NCBI GenBank assembly: GCA_002423615.1
Contig: DIKO01000030.1
Location: 1-18,674, forward strand
DNA length: 18,674 nt
Direction: 5' to 3'
Source: Desulfobacteraceae bacterium UBA5616
GTDB taxonomy: Bacteria; Desulfobacterota; Desulfobacteria; Desulfobacterales; UBA5616
Program-made: the position numbers and the translations under genes
The notes under the pieces: generated by a model
What the model saw: the letters and a program-made list of their open reading frames with translations, nothing else
What the model was told of the DNA's origin: nothing
Database searches by the model: none
Part shown: piece after piece, positions 1-7,993 of the stretch
Position numbering within the stretch: position 1 is the first letter of the stretch
Layout: each line of letters opens with the position of its first letter

Positions 1-1358
1 GTGATGCCAAGCTTTTTGATCTTTCTGAACAAGGTGCTTTTGTGCATGGCCAATTCACGGGCCGCCTTATTCCGGTTGAAACCATTCCGTTTCAGGGCGC
101 TGACAATGGCCTGGGCTTCTGTGGATTTCAGTGCGCTGGACAGAGAGTCCGGAGCTTGCCCCGGAGAAAACGCTACCGGGACGAGGTATGAGGGTAGATG
201 CTGTACGCCGATATCGCCGCTTGTACACAGTATAAACGCGTGTTCGATAACGTTTTCCAGTTCCCTTATATTCCCGGGGTAATCATGCGCCATGAGGATT
301 TCTATGACGTCGTGATTCGCGCCTGCGATGTTTTTACCCCGGGCCTGATTCATCTTATGAATAAAATGATCGATGAGAAGGGAAATATCCTTTTTACGTT
401 CACGTAAAGGGGGCAGCTTCAGGCAAACGACGTTGATGCGATAATACAGGTCCTGCCGGAACTCTCCTTTTTCCACCATTTCGAATAGTTTTCGATTGGT
501 GGAGGCGATGACCCGGACATTGGACTTTACTTTTCGAATGGCCCCAAGGGGTTGAAATTCCTGCTCTTCGAGTACGCGAAGGAGCCTGGCCTGAAACGCC
601 GGGCTTGTTTCGCCGATTTCATCCAGAAGAATGGTTCCGCCTTCGGCAAAATCGAAATACCCTGGCTTGTCCTTGACCGCATTGGTAAAAGCGCCTGCCT
701 TATAACCGAAGAGTTCCGATTCCAGCAGGGTGTCCGGCAGCGCACTGCAGTTGATGGCCACAAAGGGCTTGTTTTTACGCCGGCTCTGGTTGTGGATGGC
801 CCTGGCGAGAAGCTCCTTTCCCGTTCCGGTTTCCCCTTCCAGAAGAACGGTGCTGTCGCTTTCGGCTACCGCTGGAAGGATCTGGAATATCTGCTGCATG
901 GATTCGCTTCGGCTGACAATATCCTCCATCTGGAAGCGGGAATCGAGTTCCTTGCGCAATTGCTCCACCAGACTGTGATCCCGGAAGGTCTCCACCCCTC
1001 CCAGAACTTCTCCCTTTTCATTTTTCAAAAGCGCGGTGGATACGGTTATGGGAATCCGGGTCCGGTTGCTGCTGATGATATAGGTGGAGGTGCTGACCAG
1101 GGATTTGCCTTCTTTCATGGTGCGTTTCAGGGCGCAGTCTCCTTCGCACATATTGGAGCGGAAAACCTCCCAGCAGTGCCTGCCGATAGCCTCGCTCCGG
1201 GAAATCCCCGTGATCTCCTCGGCCGCACGGTTGAAGGACATGATCCGCCAGTGATGATCCACCGTGAAGACGCCGTCGGATATGCTTTCAAGGATGATTT
1301 CGGTGACGCCTGTTGGTGGGGCGCCGCCCTTTTTATCGGTAACAGTGTCTTTTTTCAA
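1..1358 (-). CDS. Sigma-54-dependent transcriptional activator (PAS-AAA+-Fis HTH), 3' end cut by window edge
   Basis: This is an enhancer-binding activator that would use ATP hydrolysis to open sigma-54 RNA polymerase promoters. Read on the minus strand it gives about 452 residues. They contain a PAS sensor domain (about 20-130), a sigma-54 AAA+ domain with Walker A GETGTGKE (175-182), Walker B TILLDEIGE and the FRQDLYYRINV arginine-finger region, and a C-terminal Fis-type helix-turn-helix (NRNKAARELAMHKSTLFRKI). The reading frame is still open at base 1, but the HTH is nearly complete, so only a few codons are missing. No in-frame ATG exists before the PAS domain. The frame opens after a TGA near 1428, and the only good candidate start is TTG at 1358 with a weak upstream GGAA. 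Two oddities: the sigma-54 contact loop reads GAFTNA instead of GAFTGA, and the PAS domain has three cysteines (C62, C71, C75). Its target genes cannot be read from the sequence. The family assignment is secure; the start codon is less so. Confidence 0.9.
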   Translation of the reverse strand, partial: MKKDTVTDKKGGAPPTGVTEIILESISDGVFTVDHHWRIMSFNRAAEEITGISRSEAIGRHCWEVFRSNMCEGDCALKRTMKEGKSLVSTSTYIISSNRTRIPITVSTALLKNEKGEVLGGVETFRDHSLVEQLRKELDSRFQMEDIVSRSESMQQIFQILPAVAESDSTVLLEGETGTGKELLARAIHNQSRRKNKPFVAINCSALPDTLLESELFGYKAGAFTNAVKDKPGYFDFAEGGTILLDEIGETSPAFQARLLRVLEEQEFQPLGAIRKVKSNVRVIASTNRKLFEMVEKGEFRQDLYYRINVVCLKLPPLRERKKDISLLIDHFIHKMNQARGKNIAGANHDVIEILMAHDYPGNIRELENVIEHAFILCTSGDIGVQHLPSYLVPVAFSPGQAPDSLSSALKSTEAQAIVSALKRNGFNRNKAARELAMHKSTLFRKIKKLGI

Positions 1359-1402
1359 AATAAAGGTTTCCGTAAAAGATGATTCTGGTATTAACGATCT
1401 GA

Positions 1403-1431
1403 AAACTATGCTTTGAAGGGCAAATTGTCAA
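1403..1431 (-). promoter_or_regulatory. Candidate sigma-70 promoter of the sigma-54 activator gene
   Basis: On the minus strand a perfect TTGACA (1431-1426) is followed, after 17 bases, by TAGTTT (1408-1403). It lies in the 150-base gap between the mutL stop and the activator's TTG start and would give a 5' leader of about 38 bases. It suggests the activator can be transcribed separately from mutL. The -10 match is only moderate (TA..T pattern). Confidence 0.4.
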
Positions 1432-1510
1432 GAAACGGTAATATCGGCATTCCCGGTTTTCAGGGCATTGCCTTTACGGGTGCGAAAGTGCGGGATAGAT
1501 CTGTCGGGGC

Positions 1511-3310
1511 TCAAACAATCCGACGGAATAGTTTCTCCAGATCTTTCATCGTCCACCGGACCCATGTCGGACGACCATGGGGGCAGTTGCCCGGGTTTTC
1601 GCATGCGTCGAGCTGGTTCAGCAGAATCGTCATCTGCTTTTCGGAGAGGGTCTGGTTGGCCCGGATGGCGCTGTGGCAGGCCATGATGATATGGCAGGCG
1701 TCCATGGCATGCGTCAATCCGGGTTTAAATCCGATGTCGATCATTTTATCGATGATTTCCCGGATCATGGGTTTGATGTCCCGGTCGGACAGTACCGCGG
1801 GAACGGCTTTTACGGCAAACGTGCTGCCGCCGAAGGGTTCGATTTCCATACCGGTCTTATCCAGGTCTTCAATCAGGTTGTTCAGAACGCCGGCCTCTCG
1901 AACACTCAGATCGAAGGTTTCGGGAATCAGGAGGTTTTGCCGTTGCATGTCGCCGTCACCAGCCCTGGTTTTTATTTCTTCATACACTACCCGTTCATGT
2001 GCCGCGTGCTGGTCGATGAGAATGACGCCATCCTCCGACTGGCAGACAATATAACTGTTATGGGCCTGACCGATGACGACAAGGTCCCCAAAAAAGTGTT
2101 TCTCCCAGAGTTTCGTTTGTTCCTTGAAAAGTTTCCCGTTAAGATTTCGATTTCCGATCTCCTGATACCGGGAAACCGGTTCATGAAACGCCCCCGGGGT
2201 CTGGGGGGTGTTGTTGACGGGAAATTTTGTATTGATGAAACCCGGGGCAGGGGTCCGGCTTTTATTCGAAGGATTTTCCAAGTTGGGTGAAAATGTCGAA
2301 AACCGTGGGGGTGACGCGGAAAAGGATTTTCCCAGTGCCCTTGAAATCGCCCTTGCTACTGTTTCATGGACCTGTTTCTGGTCCATGAATCGGACTTCAT
2401 GCTTGGTGGGGTGGACATTGACATCCACCCGGTCCGGGTCAAGCTCGACAAAGATTGCGGCCAAGGGGAACTGACCTTTCATCAGACGGCCTTCATATCC
2501 CGCAAAAAGGGCATGAAGAATGATCTTGTCTTTGACATACCGCTTGTTTACGAAATTATAAATTCCCCGGGCGGTGCTCCGGGAGTGCCGGTCAGACGCG
2601 GCCCATCCGGAAACGGCGATGCCGCCTTCATTTGCCGTCACCGGGTAAAGGTCCTTTATCAGCTCCTTTCCCAGAACGTCCGTAGCCCGGAAAAGGGGGT
2701 CTGATGAAGAGGCGAAATGATGAACCAATTTTCCATTGTGGGTGAGCCTGAACCGAATACCGGGATGGGCCAGGGCCATGCTGGAGATGATATCGGCGAT
2801 ATGCCCCATTTCCGTGTTCACGGATTTTAAGAATTTGCGCCGGGCCGGGGTGTTGAAGAAGAGATTTTGAACAGTGATCATGGTGCCGGAGGGTGCCCCT
2901 GTTTCCGAAACCCGCAGGATTTTTCCGCCCTCCATGTCAATTTCGGTCCCCGAATCGCTGTCTTCTTCCCGGGTGATCAGGGAAAAGCGGGATACCGCGG
3001 CAATGCTGGGCAGGGCTTCTCCTCGAAACCCCAGTGTCCTGATGGCAAACAGGTCTTCATCAAAACGGATTTTGCTGGTGGCATACCGCTCGATGGATAA
3101 AAGGGCATCGTCGGGGGCCATTCCAATGCCGTTGTCCGAAACACGGATCAGGGATCTTCCCCCGTTTTCAACATCCACATGGATTTGGGAACTTCGCGCA
3201 TCAATGGCGTTTTCCACCAGTTCCTTAACCGCCGAAGCGGGGCGCTCCACCACCTCCCCGGCGGCAATTTTGTTGGAAAGGGTTTCCGGCAGGATTCTAA
3301 CGGCGGCCAT
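1511..3310 (-). CDS. mutL: DNA mismatch repair protein MutL (endonuclease-type)
   Basis: MutL is the ATP-dependent matchmaker that couples MutS mismatch recognition to strand incision. The 599-residue protein is a normal full length for the family. The N-terminal GHKL ATPase motifs are NKIAAGEVVERPASAVKELVENAIDA (split: 13-28 and 29-38, with catalytic Glu33 and Asn34), DNGIGM (59-64) and LGFRGEAL (93-100). A low-complexity Pro/Asn/Ser linker occupies about 335-410. The C-terminal dimerisation domain carries the metal-dependent endonuclease signature DQHAAHERVVYE (433-444), with ACHSAIRA (554-561) and CPHGRP (576-581). This is therefore the nicking type of MutL found in bacteria without MutH, not the E. 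coli type. Its ATG directly follows the TAA of the upstream 64-residue ORF (TAAATG), implying translational coupling. No clear intrinsic terminator is seen downstream. Confidence 0.97.
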   Translation of the reverse strand: MAAVRILPETLSNKIAAGEVVERPASAVKELVENAIDARSSQIHVDVENGGRSLIRVSDNGIGMAPDDALLSIERYATSKIRFDEDLFAIRTLGFRGEALPSIAAVSRFSLITREEDSDSGTEIDMEGGKILRVSETGAPSGTMITVQNLFFNTPARRKFLKSVNTEMGHIADIISSMALAHPGIRFRLTHNGKLVHHFASSSDPLFRATDVLGKELIKDLYPVTANEGGIAVSGWAASDRHSRSTARGIYNFVNKRYVKDKIILHALFAGYEGRLMKGQFPLAAIFVELDPDRVDVNVHPTKHEVRFMDQKQVHETVARAISRALGKSFSASPPRFSTFSPNLENPSNKSRTPAPGFINTKFPVNNTPQTPGAFHEPVSRYQEIGNRNLNGKLFKEQTKLWEKHFFGDLVVIGQAHNSYIVCQSEDGVILIDQHAAHERVVYEEIKTRAGDGDMQRQNLLIPETFDLSVREAGVLNNLIEDLDKTGMEIEPFGGSTFAVKAVPAVLSDRDIKPMIREIIDKMIDIGFKPGLTHAMDACHIIMACHSAIRANQTLSEKQMTILLNQLDACENPGNCPHGRPTWVRWTMKDLEKLFRRIV

Positions 3311-3505
3311 TTATGGAGTTTCCTGACAGTTTTCCTCTTTGCAGAACCGAAATAGAAAGTCCTCGTCTTTTGGGGAAAGATCAAATCGCATTCCTGCCTC
3401 ACTGACAATTCGGCAGATATCAATTCCCGGATTTTCCTTCCGTTTTTCAGAAATCCATTTAACGGCTTTTCTTAACGCTTCCCCTTCGGGCATGATACTT
3501 GTCAT
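3311..3505 (-). CDS. Small conserved-looking protein of unknown function, coupled to mutL
   Basis: A 64-residue ORF between gatA and mutL. It starts at ATG 3505 behind a good Shine-Dalgarno (AGGAG, 8 bases away) and 14 bases after the gatA stop. Its TAA touches the mutL ATG. The protein is charged and predicted helical, with the pattern GEALRKAVKWISEKRKE near the N-terminus, RFDLSPKDEDFLFRF in the middle and two cysteines near the C-terminus (FCKEENC). It has no signal peptide or membrane segment, so it is probably cytosolic. The good start signals and tight packing argue that it is real. I recall similar short proteins next to mutL or gat genes in related bacteria but cannot name a family. 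Function unknown. Confidence 0.75.
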   Translation of the reverse strand: MTSIMPEGEALRKAVKWISEKRKENPGIDICRIVSEAGMRFDLSPKDEDFLFRFCKEENCQETP

Positions 3506-3519
3506 TAAAGAGTCTCCTG

Positions 3520-4980
3520 TTAAAAAACCGGTTTGGCTTTGTGAAAATCCGTTGCCTGTTCAAAGTTGTAAGCCACCTTGAGCAGCATGGTTTCGTTAAA
3601 ATGAGGCCCAAGAATCTGAAGGCCGACGGGAAGCCCCTCTTGGGAAAATCCACAGGGAACCGACATACCCGGAATTCCGGCGAGATTGGCAGATATTGTA
3701 TAAATATCGGATAGATACAGGGCAAGCGGGTCTTCCCGCTTTTCCCCGAATTTAAAGGCCGGTGAAGGCGTTACCGGACTCAGGAGCACATCGCAGGTTT
3801 TAAACGCCGTATTGAAATCTTCCATGATCAGCGTGCGGACCTGGGATGCCTTGTTGTAATACGCCTCGTAATAACCCGAGGAAAGGGCATAGGTGCCTAA
3901 AATGATCCGCCGCTGGACCTCCTTTCCGAATCCTTTGGAACGGGTTTGCCGATACATCCCCAGAAGTGAAGACTGGGTTTTATCTCTTGCGCCGTACTTG
4001 ACGCCGTCATACCGAGCCAGGTTGGAACTCGCTTCCGCCGGCGCCACGATGTAATAAACAGCGACCGCGTATGAGGTATGGGGAAGGGAAACATCCACCA
4101 GCGTCGCACCACGGTCCTGCAGGGTTTTGACGGCTTTCTGCACGGCCAGGAAAACCGAAGGGTCCAGCCCGTCGGTTTCAAAATACTGTCTGGGGATGCC
4201 GATGGTAACTTCTTTCAGCCCTTGGGTGAGGCTTTGGGTATAATCCGGAACTTCCCTCGGAACACTGGTGGAATCGCGGTTGTCATACCCGGAGATGGCG
4301 TTCATCATCAAAGCGCAATCCGAAACGGTCTTGGTTAAGGGACCGATCTGGTCCAGGGAAGATGCAAAGGCCACCAGCCCGAATCGGGAAACCCTGCCGT
4401 AAGTGGGTTTCATCCCCACGACACCGCAGTGGGAGGCCGGCTGGCGAATGGAGCCGCCGGTATCCGATCCCAGAGAACCCAGGCACAGATCCGCGGCAAC
4501 GGCTGCGGCCGAACCGCCGCTGGAGCCGCCGGGCACCCTTCCCGGATCCCAGGGATTACGGGTGATTTTAAAACCGGAATTTTCCGTTGAAGACCCCATG
4601 GCGAATTCGTCCATATTGGCCTTTCCCAACAGCACTGCCCCGGCCCGGTTTAATTTTTCCATGACCGCGGCATCATAGGGAGGAATAAAATTTTCAAGAA
4701 TGGCTGATGCGCAGGTGGTTTTTATATCCTTTGTGCAGATCAGATCCTTGATGGCCAGGGGGATGCCGGTAAGCGGCGTCATATCTCCCCCGGCGATCCT
4801 TTCATCGGCCAGAGCTGCCTGTTTCAGTGCCGATGCCTCGGTCACCGTAATATAAGCACCTATTTTTTCATCCTTTTCCGTTATCCTCGCCAGAACGGCC
4901 CGGGTCAGTTCGACAGCGGAGATTTCCTTTCGGGAAAGGAGTCCATGCGCTTCCCCGATGGTAAGCTCATACAGATTCAT
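3520..4980 (-). CDS. gatA: Asp-tRNA(Asn)/Glu-tRNA(Gln) amidotransferase subunit A
   Basis: GatA is the glutaminase subunit of the GatCAB complex, which converts mischarged Glu-tRNA(Gln) and/or Asp-tRNA(Asn) to the amidated form using ammonia from glutamine. The 486-residue protein has the full amidase signature: catalytic Lys78 in AIKDL, cis-Ser153 in GGSSGGSAAA, and nucleophile Ser177 in GSDTGGSIRQPA. It continues through GVVGMKPTYGRVSRFGLVAFASSLDQIGP to the C-terminal GLQILGPHFNE. Length and motif spacing are normal. The ATG at 4980 has a GAGGAG ribosome site 9 bases upstream and lies 29 bases after gatC. gatB is not in this window. The residue roles come from the known family (Lys/Ser/Ser triad). 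Confidence 0.97.
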   Translation of the reverse strand: MNLYELTIGEAHGLLSRKEISAVELTRAVLARITEKDEKIGAYITVTEASALKQAALADERIAGGDMTPLTGIPLAIKDLICTKDIKTTCASAILENFIPPYDAAVMEKLNRAGAVLLGKANMDEFAMGSSTENSGFKITRNPWDPGRVPGGSSGGSAAAVAADLCLGSLGSDTGGSIRQPASHCGVVGMKPTYGRVSRFGLVAFASSLDQIGPLTKTVSDCALMMNAISGYDNRDSTSVPREVPDYTQSLTQGLKEVTIGIPRQYFETDGLDPSVFLAVQKAVKTLQDRGATLVDVSLPHTSYAVAVYYIVAPAEASSNLARYDGVKYGARDKTQSSLLGMYRQTRSKGFGKEVQRRIILGTYALSSGYYEAYYNKASQVRTLIMEDFNTAFKTCDVLLSPVTPSPAFKFGEKREDPLALYLSDIYTISANLAGIPGMSVPCGFSQEGLPVGLQILGPHFNETMLLKVAYNFEQATDFHKAKPVF

Positions 4981-5009
4981 TGATAAAAACTCCTCAAGTT
5001 AAGCCCGTG

Positions 5010-5297
5010 TCAACCAATGACCCTGGGAACCAGGAAATAACCGTTTTCCTTTTCAGGTGCATTGGCCATGGCTTTTTCCCGGTCCAGATGTGGCTTGATC
5101 TCATCTTCCCGGAAAGCGTTGGTCAGAAAAATGGCATGGGAAGTGGGTTTGACGCCTTGGGTGTCCACCTGATTCAGCGTGTCGAAATATTCGAGTATGG
5201 TCCCGATCTGGTGCGAAAACGTTTCGATATCGGTTTCATCCAATTCCAGGCGTGCGAGCCTGGCCACGTGGATAACCTCTTCTCTGGTGATCTTCAT
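5010..5297 (-). CDS. gatC: Asp-tRNA(Asn)/Glu-tRNA(Gln) amidotransferase subunit C
   Basis: GatC is the small subunit that wraps around and stabilises GatA in the GatCAB amidotransferase. The 95-residue protein has the typical start (KITREEVIHVARLARLELDETDIE), the middle motif ILEYFDTLNQVDTQGVKPTSHA and the end REDEIKPHLDREKAMANAPEKENGYFLVPRVIG, which matches the family end to end. An AAGGA ribosome site lies 8 bases before the ATG at 5297. It directly precedes gatA, the usual gatCA order. Confidence 0.96.
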   Translation of the reverse strand: MKITREEVIHVARLARLELDETDIETFSHQIGTILEYFDTLNQVDTQGVKPTSHAIFLTNAFREDEIKPHLDREKAMANAPEKENGYFLVPRVIG

Positions 5298-5333
5298 CCA
5301 TCACGTCCTTATTGGGTCTCTCCGGGTTTCATT

Positions 5334-6167
5334 TCAAAAGGAAACCAGGATGGCATTGAAATTGTCTTTTTTAAGCCGGGTCAGTTCCGCGTCAGCGGGC
5401 GCCCTGCTGCTGAAAGGGCCTACCCGGACCCTGTACCAGACGCCTTTTCCGGCGACATTCGCCGACATGCTGTAGGCAGGATAGCCTTTTTGTTTCAGGG
5501 CCGCGACGATTTTATCCGCCGCCGCCGGGTCTTTTAAGCTGGACACCTGAATGTTCCAGGATTTCCGGCTTTTTTCGGGTTCGGGGGCAGGGGATTCAAC
5601 GGGATTCTTTTCGACCGAAACCATTTCCGGTTTCGGTTCCGGTTTCGGTTCCGGCTCCGGGATATCCGGACGATGATGTTCTTCCACATCGGCAGTACGG
5701 GCTTTTTTGGTATTCATGGACAGGCTTCTTTTCCCGGCCAGAATGTCTTTTTCATCGTCCTGTAAGACAGCCACGTCTGTAGCGGGAGATAACGGTTCCA
5801 GCTCGTTCGCAAACCGGGGTCCTTGTTTCGCAAACCGGGGAATTGTTTTATCAATCCCCTTTGGTTTTTTTAAATCCTCATAAAATTCAAGGCCGGGCGC
5901 ATCGCCCCTGATGCCGGCGAGTTCCTCGGTCCTGGCGTTTTCCTTTTTAAGAACAGCTTCTTTTAATGAAGCCAGCTCTTTTTCCAGCTTGGTGATGTCG
6001 AATTGTACCGGAGCCATCCCCCTTCCCACCAGAATCCCCATGCCGAACATCCATATCGATGAAAAACAAATCAGGCCGATCCAGAAACCCGAGCCTTTGC
6101 GGGTGTTTTCAGGAGGTTTTTTCGGTTTGGCCTCCGGGGGCTTTTTTTTGGGAGCGTTTTCCGTCAT
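5334..6167 (-). CDS. SPOR-domain inner-membrane protein
   Basis: A 277-residue bitopic membrane protein. A basic, proline-rich cytoplasmic tail (1-26) precedes one membrane segment (about 27-49, FWIGLICFSSIWMFGMGILV). A short predicted coiled coil follows (about 57-85, ITKLEKELASLKEAVLKKE), then a long low-complexity periplasmic linker with a Pro-Glu-Lys repeat, and a C-terminal SPOR domain (about 203-277, starting KSWNIQVSSL and containing VWYRVRVGPFSS). SPOR domains bind denuded septal peptidoglycan, so a role in division or cell-wall organisation is expected (FtsN/DedD-like layout). The ATG at 6167 lies 10 bases after the argS stop, so it is in the operon. The linker holds an in-frame seven-residue duplication (RFAKQGP/RFANELE). 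Domain calls are firm; the exact function is inferred. Confidence 0.88.
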   Translation of the reverse strand: MTENAPKKKPPEAKPKKPPENTRKGSGFWIGLICFSSIWMFGMGILVGRGMAPVQFDITKLEKELASLKEAVLKKENARTEELAGIRGDAPGLEFYEDLKKPKGIDKTIPRFAKQGPRFANELEPLSPATDVAVLQDDEKDILAGKRSLSMNTKKARTADVEEHHRPDIPEPEPKPEPKPEMVSVEKNPVESPAPEPEKSRKSWNIQVSSLKDPAAADKIVAALKQKGYPAYSMSANVAGKGVWYRVRVGPFSSRAPADAELTRLKKDNFNAILVSF

Positions 6168-6177
6168 GACGTAAGTA

Positions 6178-7842
6178 TTACATTTTTTCCGGGGATGAAA
6201 CCCCCAACAGGGAGAGGCCGTTGTGAATGACTTTTTTTACGGCCATTACCAGATACAGCCGCGCGAGGGTCAAAACAGGGTCTTCACACAACACCCGGTG
6301 TTTATTGTAATAGGCGTGAAACGCCGATGCAAGCGTTATCAGATAATAGGTGATACGATGGGGTTCCATCAGCTCCGCGGCGGTTCTCACCGTTTCCCGA
6401 TATTCCGCCATGGTTTTGATCAGGGAAATTTCTTCAGGGGCGACGAGTCCGGCCATGGTTTCTTCGCTGTAGGGGACGGTTTCGATGCCGCGTTCCATGC
6501 TGTTTCGGATAATGCTTGCGATTCTGGCGTGAACATACTGTACATAGTAAACCGGGTTGTCGTTGGTCTTTTTCTTGGCGAGGGCCAGATCAAAGTCCAG
6601 AGGACTTTCATGGTGCCGGGTGAGAAAAATGAACCGGGCGGCCTCGCTGCCCACTTCATTGATCACATCCTTCAGGGCGACAAATTCACCGGCCCGTGTG
6701 GACATGGCCACCGGCTCGCCGTCCCGCAGAAGGTTAACGAGCTGGATGAGGATGACGTCAAACTGTTCCTTTCCACGCCCCGAGGCTTCTATGGCAGCCC
6801 GGATCCGGGGGATATAGCCGTGGTGGTCGGCTCCCCACACATCGATGACCCTGGAAAAACCCCGGTCATATTTTTCCCTGTGATAGGCAATGTCGGACGC
6901 GAAATAGGTAGTGTCGCCGTTGCTTCGGACCACGACCCGGTCTTTTTCATCTCCGAATCGGGTGGTCTTGAACCAAAGTGCCCCGTCCTTTTCATAGACG
7001 AGCCCGGTTTCCCTTCCCTCGGTGATGACCCCGTCAACTTTACCGGCGTCATAGAGGGTCTGTTCGCTGTACCAGTTGTCATACACAAGGCCGAAGGTCT
7101 TCAGATCCAGGCGGATGTCATCCAGAATTATTTTGGCGGCAAACCGGGCACATTCGGAAACAGCGCGATGTTCTTCGAATTCAAGGAGGTCATTACCCCG
7201 CGAGGCCTGAATTTCACGGGCGATGTCCAATATGTAGCCCCCCTGATAACAATCATCGGGAAACGTGACATCGATGCCGTACAGCTCTTCGTACCGGATA
7301 AAAACGGATCGGCCCAGGGTATTGATCTGCCTTCCCGAATCATTGATGTAATATTCTCTTTGAACATCGTATCCGGAAAAGGACAGAATTCGGGCCAGGG
7401 CGTCTCCCACGGCAGCCCCCCGGCCATGTCCCACATGCAGGGGCCCGGTGGGGTTGGCGCTGACGAATTCCACCTGAATTTTTTCGCCCTTACCCAGGTC
7501 CGGGGCTCCGAACCGGTCGCCTTTTTCATGAACGTCTTTCAGCATCGGAGGCCATGCCGATGGTTTAACGAAAAAATTGACAAAACCGGGGCCGGCTGCT
7601 TCTACCTTATCAAACAGGTCCGCGTTTTTGGTCAGATATGGAATAATGGTTTCGGCGATTTTTTTCGGCGCCATTTTTTGAATCGAAGCGGAAACCATGG
7701 CAAAATTCGTGGAGAAATCCCCCTGGTTCCCGAATTTCGGCGCTTCGATTTCCACTTCCGGCAGATCGGGGGAGTTCAGTTCCCCGTTTTCATAAGCCGC
7801 ATGGGCTGCTTTGATGACAAGCCTTTTGATGGTTTCCTTCAT
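6178..7842 (-). CDS. argS: Arginyl-tRNA synthetase
   Basis: ArgRS charges tRNA(Arg) with arginine. The 554-residue protein is a class I synthetase of normal length. It has an N-terminal Add1-type domain (about 1-100, with APKFGNQGDFSTNFAM), the HIGH motif as HVGH (136-139) in VSANPTGPLHVGHGRGAAVG, the YYINDSGRQI segment, and a degenerate KMSKS region MSTRAGEF (380-387), as is usual for ArgRS. The C-terminal DALR anticodon-binding domain runs from about 435 to the end (RLYLVMAVKKVIHNGLSLLG). The start at 7842 fits the family N-terminus, although the best ribosome site (AAGGAG) lies an unusually long 14 bases upstream. argS is first in the operon with the SPOR gene, gatC, gatA and mutL. Confidence 0.97.
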   Translation of the reverse strand: MKETIKRLVIKAAHAAYENGELNSPDLPEVEIEAPKFGNQGDFSTNFAMVSASIQKMAPKKIAETIIPYLTKNADLFDKVEAAGPGFVNFFVKPSAWPPMLKDVHEKGDRFGAPDLGKGEKIQVEFVSANPTGPLHVGHGRGAAVGDALARILSFSGYDVQREYYINDSGRQINTLGRSVFIRYEELYGIDVTFPDDCYQGGYILDIAREIQASRGNDLLEFEEHRAVSECARFAAKIILDDIRLDLKTFGLVYDNWYSEQTLYDAGKVDGVITEGRETGLVYEKDGALWFKTTRFGDEKDRVVVRSNGDTTYFASDIAYHREKYDRGFSRVIDVWGADHHGYIPRIRAAIEASGRGKEQFDVILIQLVNLLRDGEPVAMSTRAGEFVALKDVINEVGSEAARFIFLTRHHESPLDFDLALAKKKTNDNPVYYVQYVHARIASIIRNSMERGIETVPYSEETMAGLVAPEEISLIKTMAEYRETVRTAAELMEPHRITYYLITLASAFHAYYNKHRVLCEDPVLTLARLYLVMAVKKVIHNGLSLLGVSSPEKM

Positions 7843-7880
7843 AAGGTGTAGTTCTTCTCCTTGAGCTGATTTAGTCCCAC

Positions 7881-7909
7881 TTCATAAGGGGTTTTTGTTT
7901 TTTAGTCAA
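7881..7909 (-). promoter_or_regulatory. Candidate sigma-70 promoter of the argS operon
   Basis: On the minus strand TTGACT (7909-7904) and TATGAA (7886-7881) are separated by 17 bases. This would start transcription about 30 bases before the argS ATG. It is divergent from the cbiM promoter at 7956-7983. Confidence 0.5.
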
Positions 7910-7955
7910 GATGGTTGACCGCGTCTTTTCCTTGAAAAAACAGAAAAATATTTCA

Positions 7956-7983
7956 TTGACAATCTCCATCCGAATCATATAAG
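7956..7983 (+). promoter_or_regulatory. Sigma-70 promoter of the Ni/Co transporter operon
   Basis: A consensus TTGACA (7956-7961) and TATAAG (7978-7983) with 16-base spacing are the best promoter match in the window. Transcription would start near 7990, leaving an untranslated leader of about 147 bases before cbiM. The heptamer GAATCAT occurs twice (7972-7978 and 7983-7989, 11 bases apart), overlapping the -10 box, and may be a regulator site. Confidence 0.6.
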
Positions 7984-7993
7984 AATCATCATC

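Noticed and set aside
552..1382. A 276-codon plus-strand frame
   Set aside because: It lies exactly opposite the PAS/AAA+ activator, whose motifs are unmistakable. It is a mirror frame.
1432..1510. Terminator after mutL
   Set aside because: The sequence has repeated GGCATT and a short CCC/GGG pairing, but no stable stem followed by a T-run on the minus strand.
6223..7851. A 542-codon open frame on the plus strand opposite argS
   Set aside because: argS on the minus strand matches its family end to end. The opposite frame has no recognisable domain and is open only because of codon bias in argS.
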